DNA of 64,000 nt from Paracentrotus lividus (GCA_940671915.1 CALNVZ010000649.1:4551571-4615570); one strand, 5' to 3'; numbered from the stretch's first letter, positions 1 through 10,940 are shown. Made by a program: numbers and translations. The notes: generated by a model not told the origin, from the letters alone.

Positions 1-894
1 CTTGCTGAAACTCATTTTTAATCAATTATTTTCGCAGTTTTTGGTATAAAAATGGATTGTTGAGGTTAAGACTGAAAATTGGTGTCAGTTTGACGTTTTG
101 TTGTATGAAAATCGCGCATTTACGTGGGTGCGCAGACATAGGCACTGCGCAGACTTGGGCAATCTTACCATAGATCTACTTGTATTGCACATGCGCATGG
201 GTTTGAGACGATTTGATCATGAAAGGTTGAATCATGATCACTCAGTCTTCCTCTGTTCATCCAGTCGCAATTAATTATCAATTAATTATTGGCAGCCTTA
301 ATTATTATAACTTAGGTCTACATTGGCCTATATTCACAGGAAAAAATAAATCATTTTCCTCACTCAGGGTAATCAAAATTAAAAGCGAAAATGTTCAGAC
401 TGAGTCGCAAGTTTAAAATTCCTGAACTAAATGCAAATTGCAATGCACATGTAAAAAAAAAAAGTCATGTTGTCTGTTGATTGTCATGGATGCAATTAGT
501 CTAAATCATTTTTTTTATTTTTATTTTTCACTTAAATTTGTCTGGAAACTTCATCAAGATAAGTTAACATAATTTATAGACATAAACTATAATCAGAATG
601 GTAACTATTTTGAAAGGGAACATCTGATAACCGTATATCTATGACACGTAGATCCAAAAAGGCAACAGTTCATTCATTCATTTCAGCTACACGTTCCCTC
701 CGCACTCACCCGTACATACACGTACACGTACACGTACACGTGCTTTTGTTATTTCACACACGTACACAGTGCAAGCTCAATTCGTTTTCCCTCGCACTTG
801 CAAACGACCTGGCCTGGACCTCGCGTCCCAACTGCCACCCCGCTAAATCTCACATTTTATTCTAACAGACAGCACTTGATAATCAAAAATAATT
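1..894. other. AT-rich non-coding DNA, probably UCK intron 1
   Basis: No gene is recognised here on either strand. Because the UCK exon at 901-990 runs on the minus strand and ends in a splice donor at 900, this stretch should be the start of its first intron. I searched the minus strand for an exon continuing the kinase P-loop (a start like S-S-V-C) and saw none, so the second exon lies beyond the window. A short CGTACA-type microsatellite sits at about 712-741. Confidence 0.5.
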
Positions 895-900
895 TCTTAC

Positions 901-990
901 CTTTCCAGAGGCAGTACCGCCAGCAACTCCGATGAGGAAAGGACGTTTTGCTCTTCCATTGCCGTTGGTACAATTATTTTTCTCAGACAT
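901..990 (-). CDS. UCK: Uridine-cytidine kinase, first coding exon (partial)
   Basis: Uridine-cytidine kinase phosphorylates uridine and cytidine to UMP and CMP in the pyrimidine salvage pathway, in the cytosol. The 30 codons begin with M-S-E-K-N-N-C-T-N-G and run into R-P-F-L-I-G-V-A-G-G-T-A-S-G-K. That is the N-terminal strand and Walker A loop (GGTASGK) of UCK1/UCK2, where the metazoan family normally reads FLIGVSGGTASGKSSVC. The exon stops directly after the loop lysine, in phase 0, at a good donor GTAAGA (900 downward on the minus strand). The start is the only in-frame ATG, and the short polar leader before RPFLIGV matches the family's variable N-terminus. The one substitution is alanine for the usual serine in GVSGG. 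The rest of the roughly 260-residue protein is outside the window. Family assignment is firm; whether this is the UCK1 or UCK2 type cannot be told from 30 residues. Confidence 0.86.
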
Positions 991-1260
991 TTTGATTTTC
1001 GGATTCTCTTCAGTGTAAATCAAAAGTGAACCGTGTGTTTTGGAGAAAAATGATGTCATCGTGTGTAATCATTTTCTAGCCTAAATCGAGTCGCTTTGCA
1101 TTAAATGATAGAATTGGGATTATAAGCAGAAATGAAATTACATATGTTGATGATATTCAGTGCATTAAAGTATTAATTTTTATTTCTATTCTACAAAATA
1201 TATAATTTAAATTTTTTTGCTGTCCAATCGCGTTGAAATTCGTGCGTGGTTTATATAGAG
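991..1260 (-). promoter_or_regulatory. Putative UCK 5' UTR and promoter side
   Basis: This is the DNA immediately upstream of the UCK start codon on the minus strand. A TATA-like TATATAA lies on the minus strand at 1251-1257, about 260 bp from the ATG. A CCAAT pentamer on the plus strand is at about 1224, and a CRE-like TGATGTCATC is at about 1050-1059. A transcription start near 1225 would give a 5' UTR of about 235 nt. The elements are seen in sequence; their use as a promoter is inference. Confidence 0.3.
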
Positions 1261-1703
1261 GCCAGAAATAATAGCATTATGTCCTGCATAAGAGTCTAGC
1301 TTCTGGTCATAGTTTTGCCATTGTTTTGAATATACTGTGCATGCAGGATATAGTTTGGTCTTGCAAAATTTCTTATTTTCCTCCAAGCCTCACAGTGACC
1401 CCCAGAAATATTGTCAAAGCTGATCAGATGGTATATCGATTGAAGTTAATTGACGATAATGAATTCCATTTTTTCAAAGATTGATCAATCCATGAAGCCT
1501 TATAAGTTAGTTATACGTACGCTTACAAAAATTGCGCGGGAAAGTTATTTTATGGTGCAATCGAGGTGACAATAATTGTTGTTGCGGCAATGTGTACGTC
1601 ATTAATTGCGACATTAGGGTATTTTTGAATAGACAGGCCGACTGAGCTCGACGTACGAGCTACCCCGGCAGGAGTCTTACCCCAGCCTGCCTAAATCTAC
1701 TCC
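1261..1703. other. Non-coding, nothing recognised
   Basis: AT-rich sequence with a slightly GC-richer patch at about 1635-1690 (GAGCTCGACGTACGAGCT palindrome). No open frame, RNA gene or repeat family seen elsewhere in the window was recognised. Confidence 0.5.
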
Positions 1704-1707
1704 TTAA

Positions 1708-1914
1708 AGAACTCCTTCGGGCTGGAGTTTGCATTATTAGAAAAATTAAGTAAAATCTGAAAAGCCCAACACTGAAAATTTCATCAAAATCGTATTAAGA
1801 AATAGCAAAGTTATGTTCATTTTCTCATGCATAAATTCATTATTGTAAATATGTTTTTGTTGAGACTCTCATACTCCCGATCGGGGGTCGATAGAGTTTA
1901 ATAAAATCTTATCT

Positions 1915-1945
<31 letters not shown>

Positions 1946-2447
1946 TGAATTTTCTTAGGTATTGCATTATTTTTAGGAAACAGTTCTTGGCATATTCAAA
2001 TTGGCAAACTGATGATGTCACAGTCCCCCAACTTTGTTTGTATTTTATTGTATGAAATACCAATTATCAAGATTTTCTGCCCCAAGGAAATAAAAACAGG
2101 GATTAAAACTTGTGGAATGTTCAAGGTCACAAGTGCTTTTACTTATTTCATTATGAGGAATATATTTTCTGTATACGCAATGTATGAAAAAATGAGATAA
2201 ATAGGTTTTTTATATAATAAAAATATATAAGAAGTAGGGGATTGTGACATCATCAGTTTGCTCATTTGAATATTCATGATACCTGTTCATGAGACCTGCC
2301 AAGAAATGTATTATGAAAAAAATTCAATACCTAAAAAATGCATAACTTTTTTTCATCCGATTTTGATGAAATTTTCTGTGCTGTGCTTGTTAAATTTTAC
2401 TTTACTTTTAGTTACAAAACTTTTTAATTTCAGCCCGGATTCCTCCT
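1708..2447. mobile_element. Fold-back MITE with TTAA target duplication, copy 1
   Basis: The left arm starts AGAACTCCTTCGGGCTGGAG. The right arm ends with its inverted counterpart, CAGCCCGGATTCCTCCT, and the arms continue to mirror each other for over 100 bp (the words AATTTCATCAAAATC and GATTTTGATGAAATTTT are inverted partners). TTAA flanks both ends (1704-1707 and 2448-2451). A TTAA target with purine-rich AGGA/AGAA termini is typical of Kolobok or piggyBac groups; Kolobok-like is my inference. No transposase is present, so the element is non-autonomous. A second copy at 56346-56931 lacks the LINE tail nested here at 1816-1943. Confidence 0.8.
1816..1943 (+). mobile_element. Nested non-LTR retrotransposon 3' end with (TTATC)n tail
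   Basis: This insertion interrupts the fold-back element and is absent from the copy at 56346-56931, where the flanking words are contiguous. It carries a small hairpin (CTCCCGATCGGGGGTC), then TTTAATAAAATC, then a (TTATC)n microsatellite. That layout is the typical 3' terminus of CR1/L2-like LINEs and the SINEs that use them. A TATG repeat on both sides (about 1812-1815 and 1944-1947) could be a short target duplication. No coding sequence remains. Confidence 0.65.
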
Positions 2448-2453
2448 TTAACC

Positions 2454-2620
2454 CAGTGGCGGATCAAGCCGGGCCGCGGGGGCCCCTCTATATTTGAAAA
2501 CCACTTATTCATTATTGGCCTACATGTTAAATTCGGAAGATTTTCGGCTGCGTCCCCAATTTTTTTTCTCCAAATTTTCAGGATGCACCCCCGTATTTCA
2601 AAATCCTAGACCCGCCACTA
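2454..2620. mobile_element. hAT-like MITE, CAGTGGCGGATC family
   Basis: Starts CAGTGGCGGATC and ends with the inverted CCGCCACTA, with a C/G-rich interior containing a CACCCCCGTATTTCAAAATC stretch. The flanking octamers CTTTAACC and TCTTAACC agree at six of eight positions, which suits the 8 bp target duplications of hAT transposons. It inserted directly at the right end of the preceding fold-back. Related copies lie at 4578-4894, 6651-6810 and 19473-19631. Confidence 0.7.
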
Positions 2621-2801
2621 TCTTAACCCTATTTCTGGGAATAGTTGTCCTAAGGTGATTGTATAGGGGGTAATTGTCTTGATACGAAGATTTTTAAAAT
2701 AAAAAAGGTGGCTTCTTCAGCTTCACGCATGACGTTTATATCTTTTCTCGCTACAGCTGTTGCAGTCGAGCAGAGCAGTCGACTGAAACGATCGAAGTTA
2801 A

Positions 2802-3302
2802 AGGGAAAGTTCACCCTAGGTTTCAATTGGTTTTAAAAAATGCAGAAAAATAAAAGAAAAATATGAGTGGAGGTTTGGAGAAAATCGACCCCAAAATAAC
2901 GAAGTTATGAATATTTAAACTTTTGATTTTGTGACGTCACATGCGAGCAGTTCTCCTTTGTGTTATATAGTGTAAATTCCATAAAGTGTCATTTTTTTTT
3001 CAGAAGAAAATTAATTATGTCACCTGTGCGGTCGATACGTCATCAAGCATATTACGTAAACATACATGCCTCTATCAAATTGACCCATTCCTTTATCAAG
3101 AACCATGAAAAACGACAAATTTATAGAATTTACGTACACAGTACATGGGAGAGCTGCTCGCACATGACGTCAAATAATCAGAATTTGAAATATTCATAAC
3201 TTCGCTATTTTGGGGTCGATTTTCTTCAAACTTTCATTAATATTTTTCTTTTATATTTCTGCATTTTCTAAAACTAATAAAATTCCAGGGTGAACTTCCC
3301 CT
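2802..3302. mobile_element. Palindromic MITE with TTAA target duplication
   Basis: Begins AGGGAAAGTTCACCC and ends GGGTGAACTTCCCCT, with TTAA on both sides (2798-2801 and 3303-3306). The two halves are inverted copies almost throughout; for example CGACCCCAAAATAACGAAGT is mirrored near 3205-3225, and GTGACGTCACATGCGAGCAG is mirrored near 3150-3175. No transposase. A Kolobok-type origin is inferred from TTAA plus AGGG ends. Broken relatives are at about 4985-5115 and 5233-5470. Confidence 0.8.
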
Positions 3303-3306
3303 TTAA

Positions 3307-3721
3307 GCTCAGCATGTCGACCAAAAGCTTTGAGTGTCACGCGTAGGCTACATTATTATAAGCCCGTATTATCATAATTATTTGTCAAAAGAGTTCAAGT
3401 TCAATTTTTCAATTTATTCAAACCAATCAAACAATCATACAAAAATTATTTTAACATCATGATAACAACAGTATATTCTTATACATGACTTTGTACAATA
3501 TTATGAATGAGAGATTTAGGCAAAGCTTGTGATTGAAAGATTCCATTGTATACCTCTCAAACCCGCAGAGGTGGCACCTCGACACAACTTTCGAAATCTC
3601 CTTATTACCTGTAGTAAAATTGTTGTAACGGGCTCCCGATAAACGGGTATACTTCATCTTACAGTCCGAGCTACCAGGGTTTAGCCAACCCGGCTCGGAA
3701 TTATAGGTTAGTACAGGGGCC
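3307..3721. other. Non-coding, nothing recognised
   Basis: AT-rich sequence, then a GC-richer patch at 3600-3720. The open frame on the minus strand here (3457-3723) has no recognisable domain and composition typical of chance. Confidence 0.4.
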
Positions 3722-3905
3722 ACGGAGGCATTTTGAAAGTGGGGGGGGGGGGGGGCGGGACTGAGTCAAAGTGGAGGGGCTGAACAGGCTGAAAATAAAA
3801 AACTATGGTCATTTTTGCGTTTTGTACACGTTTGCTTTAAAAAAAAAAAAAGTGGACGGCCTGCAGCCCCCTAGCCCCCGCGGCTCCGCGGCCCATGCAT
3901 TATAT
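3722..3905 (+). repeat. Partial copy of the 5.87 kb GC-ended repeat
   Basis: The words GAGGGGCTGAACAGG, ATTTTTGCGTTTTGTACAC and GGCTCCGCGGCCCATG also occur in order at about 5940-6085 and 18770-18915. A poly-G run (about 3740-3754) lies inside it. This is a short diverged member of the repeat annotated at 5873-6430. Confidence 0.6.
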
Positions 3906-3960
3906 TTTTTTAGGCCTATTGCTCTGTCAGGCAAGCACAGTACAAAAGAAAATGAGACAC

Positions 3961-4389
3961 AGGCGCGTATCCAGGATTTGGCACCCCGGGGGCCCGATAT
4001 GATTTTGATTTTGGCGCCCCCCAGTGGTGGATCGAAAAAGGTACATTCTATTTTTTTCCCGTTACACCAAGCGAGCCAAAAGGTACACTCAAATTAAGCG
4101 GGGGTTGGGGGGGGGGGGTAGGTTGTTGAAATATTTTCAAGCCAACCATAAAGTTTTAGATCAGCTGTAGAGGTAGGTTTAAGTTGCCAATCGGCTCAAA
4201 TCATGTATATTTTTCCCTTTGGGTTTTTGGTGTTTTTTGTTTTTGTTTTTTTGTTTTTCACATTTTGTTCGATTTGGCGCCCCCCTAAGGTCGATTTGGG
4301 GCCCCTTTGAGGTCATTTCATTTTGGGCGCCTACCCTTGGGGCCCGGGCCCGTAAAACCCCTCCCCCCCCCCTCCCAGAATACGCGCAT
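3961..4389. mobile_element. Short TIR element, AGGCGCGTATCCAGG ends
   Basis: The left end AGGCGCGTATCCAGGA and the right end, whose complement reads ATGCGCGTATTCTGGGA, are imperfect inverted repeats. The interior is rich in GGCGCCCC and GGGGCCCG words, as in other members of the CAGTGGCGGATC group, so a hAT-like MITE is likely. No coding potential. Confidence 0.5.
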
Positions 4390-4577
4390 GCGACATGTTG
4401 CTACCTAGCCAACTGTAACCAAGTTGGCCAAACTTTTTTTTATTGATTACCATGATTACTCTGCTTCAACTAATGGACGAGCGACACCTCTCGACCGTTC
4501 AGCATGAAACAGGAAAAAACCATAGGCCTACAATGCAGCCGAAGTTGAGTGTACTATGATCAGTTAAATATATTCAG

Positions 4578-4894
4578 CAGGCGCGGATCCTGGGGGCGCC
4601 GAGCGGGCCTGCCCCCAGGGAAAAAAGGGGGGAAAAGGGGGAAAAGGGGGGGGGGCCGGGGAATGGACGACCTATACCCGTTTGACCAACTACACCTATA
4701 CCCCTATCTTGATGGCCGAAGGCCCGAAATAAAATTCCCCCCACCCCCGCTTATCGCACAAGCAGCGTGACGTGATTTTTTTTTTTAATGTACCTTTTTG
4801 CTCTCCCAGTATGACGGGGAAAAAATTTGGGTGCACCAAACTCTGAAATTCCAATTTTGGGCCCCCCTCTCATGAAATTCTGGATCCGCCACTG
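4578..4894. mobile_element. hAT-like MITE, CAGTGGCGGATC family, diverged
   Basis: The left end reads CAGGCGCGGATCCTGGGGGC, and the right end in complement reads CAGTGGCGGATCCAGAATTT. A low-complexity G-run interior (about 4620-4655) has likely expanded. TTCAG directly abuts both ends, shorter than the 8 bp expected for hAT, so the duplication is uncertain. Confidence 0.55.
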
Positions 4895-4984
4895 TTCAGG
4901 TCTACATGGAAGTGTGTGTAAAAGTAGTTTTTTATTCATCCTGGTATTTAATTTGTCTAAAAAGACTAAATAGAATAAATTTAA

Positions 4985-5470
4985 AAAAATAAATAAAAAT
5001 CGCAGAAATATAAAAGAAAATATGAATGAAGATTCAGAGATAACCCTTTAAAAAAAAAGCAAAGTAGGCCTCATGAAATAAATATTTTTTTTTTTTACGT
5101 CACTTGCGAGCTGCTCTCACATTATGTTGTGTTTGCCTAAATTGCCATTATTCCCTGAAGAATATCAATTATAAGACTTGTGATATCGCATACATGCTGC
5201 TGAAAATTTCATAACAGAAATTAAATACTAAATATTTAAAGGGGGAGTTTAAAAATAATTATAAAGCGCAGAAAATAAAATGGAAATATGAACGATTCTT
5301 CAACGAAAATGGAGAGTGCCAAAGTTATGGATGTTTAAAAACTTGATTTTGTGTCATCGCTTGTGGGCAGCTCTCCCATAATGTAAATTCCTTAAATTTG
5401 CCTTTTTTGCAGACGAATATTAATTATTTCACCTACACACGTTGTGTGATATATGCTGTAAATATATCAT
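4985..5470. repeat. Two half copies of the TTAA palindromic MITE
   Basis: At 4985-5115 and again at 5233-5470 the sequence follows one arm of the element at 2802-3302: a run of CGCAGAAATATAAAAG, then GTCACTTGCGAGCTGCTCTC or the variant GGGCAGCTCTCCCATAATG. The opposite arms are missing, so these are truncated relics. Confidence 0.5.
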
Positions 5471-5654
5471 CAAACACAGCAGCAACGGGTAAAATTTAAA
5501 AGTGGGGGTCACAGTGGAAAAGGGGTACTTGTGATCAGAGGCATGAAAAGAAAAGTGTAAGGAAAGGGACGGATGCACAGTAAATTTGCCTTTAAATTTA
5601 TGCTTTTAAGAATCTTAATTTATTTCATTGTTCATTTAGCAAAAAAAAAAAAAA

Positions 5655-5760
5655 ATAATGCGATCGCAAATCGCGAGCCAAAATTTTTTAGCTAAAAATT
5701 GGAGTTGATTGTGCATTAAAGACCCAGTATCCGCCAGCGCGAAGCGCGAGCCAAGAAAAT
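5655..5760. repeat. Dispersed GC palindrome, GCGAGC...GCGAGCC
   Basis: Two units of a word built around GCGAAGCGCGAGCCAA followed by an AT-rich AAAATTT spacer. The same word recurs at about 10495, 11985, 17990-18480, 53640-53760 and 54850-54960 on both strands. See the separate finding. Confidence 0.6.
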
Positions 5761-5872
5761 TGAGCTCAAAATTTGATTTTATTGTGCATTATACATCCTG
5801 TGTAATATGTTAAAGATACATTTTTACAGGTTTTGTTAAATAATAGCGCTAGAAAACAGATCATCAATCTTT

Positions 5873-6430
5873 TCTGTCACAATTTTGTGGGCTGCAGACC
5901 CCAGGCCCTCCCCAATCTTGGGGCCGCGGAGCGTTTTTGAAAGTGGAGGGCTGAGCTGAAATTGGTAGGGGGCCTGAACAGGATAAAAATCACAAATTAA
6001 GGTAATTTTTGCGTTTTGTACACATTTGCTAAAAAATTTAGGGCTTAAGCCCCCTTCCCCAAGTCACCGGCTCCGCGTCCCATGAATCTACACAAAACTA
6101 CACCAATGCTTCTGATAGTCGACAACACTCTTTCGCAAGCGTAATTGAGTATAACCTTTTTATACTTTTTTTCTAACTTAGTGCGAGGTCGCATAGCGAC
6201 TGAGCAGGACAATTTGGGGTCTTAAGAGACATATGGATTTTAAAAAAGGCACTTTTTAGTATTAAAAGTGCCAGCTTTTGAAAAAATAAATTGGCTATAG
6301 GACTTTTCAAATGTCTGAAAGGTTTTTTATAGTATGAAAAAGGCATTTTTAGCTTAGAAAAGGGGCACTTTTAGGGTTCGTCAAAGAGGGGGGCACTGTG
6401 CCCCTGCCCCCGGTTCCGCCGCCTTTGATC
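5873..6430. repeat. GC-ended repeat with GGTTCCGCCGCC terminus
   Basis: Bounded by TGGGGCCGCGGAGCG-type sequence on the left and CCCCGGTTCCGCCGCCTTTG on the right, and including the landmark GCGAGGTCGCATAGCGAC. Related copies are at 18720-19265, at about 38690-39200 (diverged) and partly at 3722-3905. The ends resemble GCGGCGGAAC-terminated hAT-like elements; a full TIR was not established. Confidence 0.5.
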
Positions 6431-6650
6431 AAAACATTATGTTCTCAAAGATGCATCTACATGACTAAAATAAATATATTTGCCTCCCACTGGGAGGCTA
6501 TAGCTGCCAATAGTGATAATAAAATCCGAATGTGGCTTAAATAAGGGTAGGTCACGGACCTTTTGCATTTAGAGTGGGAGTAAAATCCCACAGGGGCTTT
6601 ACTTAAGGAGTTGATTCAAAACTCACCCCAGAAAAGGTTTGACACCAAAG

Positions 6651-6810
6651 CGGAGGCGGATCCAGGCGGGGGCGCAGGGGACGCGCGCCCCTCGAACAAT
6701 TTGAAAACAACTTGACTGTACAATTTTCGGTCGCGCCCCCTATTTTTGTTTTCAATCTAATTCGGTATGCGCCCCACCCCCGTATTTCAAAATCCCTAGA
6801 TCCGCCACTG
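6651..6810. mobile_element. hAT-like MITE, CAGTGGCGGATC family
   Basis: The left end CGGAGGCGGATCCAGG and the right end CTAGATCCGCCACTG are inverted repeats. The middle holds the family words GACGCGCGCCCCTCGAACAA and CACCCCCGTATTTCAAAATC. It is shared by both copies of the duplicated segment, so it predates that duplication. Confidence 0.7.
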
Positions 6811-7547
6811 CCATGGGAAGTTTTTAAGGTAGGTAGTAGTCTAAAATATTGTGGTATCACTTTTTCTTTTCTACACGTGTATTCATGAAACGTAGTCATG
6901 TGAAATGGCCCCAAAATAAAATTTCAGATACTTTTTATGGGGTAAGGGAAATGACGCCATCACACAAAACATCCCCTCTGGATTCATTAAATTTTTTTTT
7001 TCTATTTCTCTCTCCTCTGCACGTTTTCTGTCAATTTACATTTCGATGTTGTATTGTCTGTCAGCCAGTGAATCTGTTATATTTAAGTCATTCCATATAT
7101 TTTTCATAACTTTTGTCATAACAAAAGTGTATGGTTCTTTTTGGGACGCACTGTATAGCGTTTTTCCATTAAAAAAAATGCCCAAAGCTCTTCACAATAC
7201 ATATTTATAAAAAGAAAAAAGGAAAGAAATTCATCCGTTTCCAAGTGCTCACAATAAAGGATCAGAGACAAACATATTTCCTCTTGAACAGTGAGACTGA
7301 ACGACATGAGGGAAATTCAGTGGGGAGACTATTATAATAATATACATGGACCAAAAGGTAATCTCATTTTACATGATATGTATCAAGTTCCATTATTCCA
7401 AAACTGAGAAATATGGTACTGCTTCAATGCTGCTTTGCGTATATTTGAGGATTATTCTACCTTTAAAATGTACTGGCAGCCAAAAAGAGAGCTGTCAGGC
7501 AGGCCGGGCTGTCACGTCTTCATTTAGTTTTATTTATTGGCAACCTT

Positions 7548-7842
7548 TATTAAAGATGATAAAAAAAGAGGGAGTTTTCAGGATAGCACTCGATTCCACA
7601 AATTAATTTTATTCATTACATCCTCCATCTTCCAGCAAAGAAACCTGCTATTATGTCTACGTTTATGCCAAATATTGCCATTTACAACTTGTATGATTTT
7701 GATTGTATTTCTTCCATGCCCCCATGAGGGGCCGTTTCAAGAAATAAAATATCATTGTCATTGTCATTGTCATTGTCATCATTGTCATTGTCATTGTCAT
7801 TGTCATCATTGTTATTGTCATTGTCATTGTCATTGTCATGCC
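7548..7842 (+). mobile_element. Non-LTR 3' end with (CATTGT)n tail, copy 1
   Basis: The sequence TTTCTTCCATGCCCCCATGA then GGGGCCGTTTC forms a short GC hairpin, followed by AAGAAATAAAAT and about 85 bases of CATTGT/CATCATTGT microsatellite (7751-7842). This is the same 3'-end plan as the nested tail at 1816-1943. A near-identical copy is at 34727-35022. It marks the left edge of the large duplication 7548-15150 / 34730-38280. Confidence 0.6.
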
Positions 7843-7945
7843 CTTGATTCAACCAAGGTTTCTTGCATTCATAGATTGGCGCTTGCAGGACTTGAATAGA
7901 ACATGAATGTCTCCAGAGCTACATAAAAAATAATGTCACATGTAA

Positions 7946-8178
7946 TGCTACAGTCACACAGACACTTACGTATAGATACGTTTGTGTTGTTGTAATTTTA
8001 TTTCATCTTCTATTCTAGCATTTCTTATGTATTTCATTGTTTTACTGGATGAACGAAATTATCAATATTTCTACTGCTAACTATGACGGGTAAGCAGCCG
8101 TGGGGATCCGAAGAAAAGAAAATAATCTTTGGACGCAATCGGACGTAACTCAACGTAAGTGTCTGTGTGACTGTAGCA
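7946..8178. mobile_element. Harbinger-like MITE, TAA target duplication
   Basis: The ends are TGCTACAGTCACACAGACAC and its exact inverse. TAA flanks both sides (7943-7945 and 8179-8181). The paralogous segment B reads CACATGTAACGACTGC at about 35128 with a single TAA and no element, a clean empty site. A TNA-type 3 bp duplication and no coding capacity suit a PIF/Harbinger MITE. A second copy in the opposite orientation is at 39222-40175. Confidence 0.85.
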
Positions 8179-8837
8179 TAACGACTGCACGCCTCATCGT
8201 TTCCTGCGAAACTGTCACGGAACGCCTTTTATACAGAGAAGGTAACCATTCTCTTGAGAAACTTTCCGTGTAATAATTGGGATAAAAGTAGCTGCAGAAC
8301 ATGATTTCTCCTGCGTTGCAGACTAAAGGAGGCACATGAAATTCAATTTCCCTTGCTCAGTATTTTCTCATTATGTACTCTATATATAGATGAGATGAAT
8401 TTTATCTATTTTATTAAAGGTGATGGGTTTCATACTTTAAAAGTGTTTTTAATAAAGTACAACGCGCCCCGCCCCCCAAAAAACAAACCATTAAAGTTGT
8501 AATCCAACAGCTTTAAAAATTGATTAATTTATTGAAAAATTACAACACGTCCCTCCCGCCCCCGAAAAAGACGTCTAACTCTGTGGAATAGAAAGGAATA
8601 AAATGATATCCATGAATATCTGAACAAAATATCTCCTTGAGTTTAAAACAAATATAATGTTTGATTTTCCGAAATATTCATATAATTTTATAATGTTAAT
8701 CATAAAAGTATGAGGAAGAAAGACAGAACTGGTTTAAAGACCGCATTATTTGAGATCGACGTGACTGATACAGAGAAAAAGAGATTAACAAAATGAAAAA
8801 GAAGAGCCGTGCCTGTAAGTCAGAAAATGGCTGTACG
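8179..8837 (+). other. Duplicated non-coding flank
   Basis: Part of duplication A, matched at 35133-35637 and 36631-36840. No gene seen; open frames differ by frameshifts between the two copies. Confidence 0.6.
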
Positions 8838-8869
8838 CCCTTACAAAAATGTCGTGTGGTACCACGCAA

Positions 8870-9660
8870 CGGTACCATACAAAATACCACAGGATTTTCC
8901 TATGGTTTTTTGGCACAAATACCACACAGAAGTACCATACAGCCAAAATACCATATGATTTCCTATGGTTTTTTGGCACAAATACCACACAAAATACCAT
9001 ACATCAGTACCATACAGCCAAAATACAATAGGATTTCCTATGGTTTTTTGGCACAAATACCATACAGCAGCCAAAATACCATAGGATTTCCTATGGTTTT
9101 TTGGCACAAATACCATACAGAAGTACCATACAGCCAAAATACCATAGGATTTCCTATGTTTTTTTGGCACAAATACCAATACACAGCCCAAAATAACCAT
9201 AGGATTTCCTATGGTTTTTTGGCAAATACACACAAAATACCTACAGAGTACCATACAGCCAAAATACCATAGGATTTCTATGGTTTTTTGGCACAAATAC
9301 CATACAGCCAAAATACCATAGGATTTCCTATGGTTTTTGGCACAAATACAACAATACCATACAGAAGTACCAACAGCCAAAATACCATAGGATTTCCTAT
9401 GGTTTTTTTGGCACAAAATACCATACAGCCAAAAATACCATAGGATTCATATGGTTTTTTGGCACAAATACCACACAAAATACCATACAGAAGTACCATA
9501 CAAGCCAAAATACCATAGGATATCCTATGGTTTTTTAGCACAAGTACAAAAAAATACCATACAGGAGTACCATACAGCAAAATTTTGCTATGGTATTTTA
9601 GCACAAGTACCACAAAAATACCATACAGGAGTACCATACAGCAAAAATACCTAATAGCAT
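8870..9660 (+). repeat. Left palindromic array (about 60-95 bp units)
   Basis: Roughly ten units, each with the hairpin CCATAGGATTTCCTATGG followed by TTTTTTGGCACAAATACC and one or two ATACAGAAGTACC words. Spacing varies and single-base deletions are common. The unit words reappear in inverted orientation in the right array at 12345-12990. Confidence 0.85.
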
Positions 9661-10940
9661 TATCCCAAACTAGTACCCACACATCAATACCGCACACAGT
9701 TACCAGGATTATGACATACCGTTACGACCGGAACACCACACGCCGTTAATTCAGGGATACCACACGCCGTTACCACAGGACTGTCGCTAGACACCCAAGG
9801 ATACCATACTCTGGTATATATATCACTATTTAGCAAATATATTTGGGGTCACAGTTAGTTATTTTCTATATCTCTTGATAATAATGCAAATGTCAAAACT
9901 ATTGCTCTTGATGTTACTTGTGTTTAGGAAATACATTTCCCTAAAAGAAAAAATATTAATATGCAGGCAATTACTAGTTAATGAGGTAAGCTTCAACAAA
10001 TACTGATTTGTGCATACAAAAACATTGTATGCAAATGAGCTAATTACCATAGTACCACACGAAGTACCACAGGAATACCAAATGACTACCAAACTTCAGC
10101 AGTAAACTGCCATAAATCCACTTTGACTAATGCCCGTTGGTTTCATCTCAGTTGGATGTTTGTCTTCAATCAGTTCGTCAAATTACCATTTGGTCTAATT
10201 AATTCCCATTTCGTCTAATCAGTCGACTTGGTCAAACACCACTTTGTCAATTCCTGTAAGAAACTATCCCTTAGAAAAAAAAATCCTGTGACAAAACTAC
10301 ACAACGGTAGGTATTGGCGGCGTCCCGGGTGGACGGGGGGACGATCGAGTCCCCCCCCCCCCCCATCGATTTTTGTTTTCTGGGGGATCGTCCACCCTCG
10401 ATTTTTAAAGCTTAAGAAAAATAAATGTACATATAATAGACGAAGAGGCACAGTGTGCGTAAAATGAACCAAGTTCAGGTCAATAAAAAGCAAAATTTTC
10501 GGCTCGCGCTTCGCTTGCAAACAAAAACACCAGACAATAATTAAACTAATAATCTTTCTTCAGGTCCCTATATTCATTTATTCTTTTATTTGTTACAACG
10601 CTTTATTTGTAACTTTGGCATAATGTGTGAGGTAGGTCATTCTATTGTGAATTTTGGATATTAGCCTATATTATATGTCTCTTTGGGGTGCTTTATTTAT
10701 TCCGATCTAGTGTATAATTAATTCCTCTCGAAATTTGGCGTCAATCAGGGGGACGTGTTCCCTTGATTTTCAAAGCTTTACTTTTTGTTTTTATTTTCTA
10801 AATAATTCGGATAAATTTTGTATTTGCCCACTTGTCCAAATGTGATGGAAATAAACTTTTCAGTTTCTTTAAATTCTTTGGTTTCAGGTCCGTATCGTTA
10901 TAAAAAGTGTTCATATTCAGAAAGGGATTACAAACATATA
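9661..10940. other. Interior of the 4.3 kb element, left side
   Basis: 9661-9830 and 10045-10095 hold degenerate ACCACACG and TACCACAGGA words that look like worn array units. 10100-10250 has GGTCTAATTAA/TCGTCTAAT words. 10310-10400 is C/G-run rich. A GGCTCGCGCTTCGCTTGCA word is at about 10500. No gene recognised. Confidence 0.5.

Larger units (their letters stand above)
5810..7547 (+). repeat. Duplicated segment, copy 1 (partner 18642-21016)
   Basis: The sequence runs collinear with 18642-21016 through single-base differences, from AAAGATACATTTT to ATTTATTGGCAACCTTTA. It contains a GC-ended repeat (about 5873-6430), a hAT-like MITE (6651-6810) and AT-rich DNA. Copy 1 reads straight from ACATATTTCCT into TGAACAGTGAGACTG at about 7290, whereas copy 2 has about 660 extra bases there. 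Open frames inside are short and carry frameshifts between copies, so I call none a gene. Confidence 0.8.

Noticed and set aside
7346-7606. Conserved open frame shared with 20764-21039
   Set aside because: Conservation only reflects the segmental duplication. The two frames differ by indels and have no recognisable domain.
8870-9660. A CRISPR array
   Set aside because: The units are palindromic and of irregular spacing, with no unique spacers. The context is clearly eukaryotic and lies inside a transposon-like insertion.
8785-9697. Overlapping open frames up to 191 codons on both strands rich in K-N-H-R-K, Y-G-I-L and V-W-Y
   Set aside because: They are six-frame readings of the hairpin array at 8870-9660. 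They repeat with the array unit and have no start or splice context.
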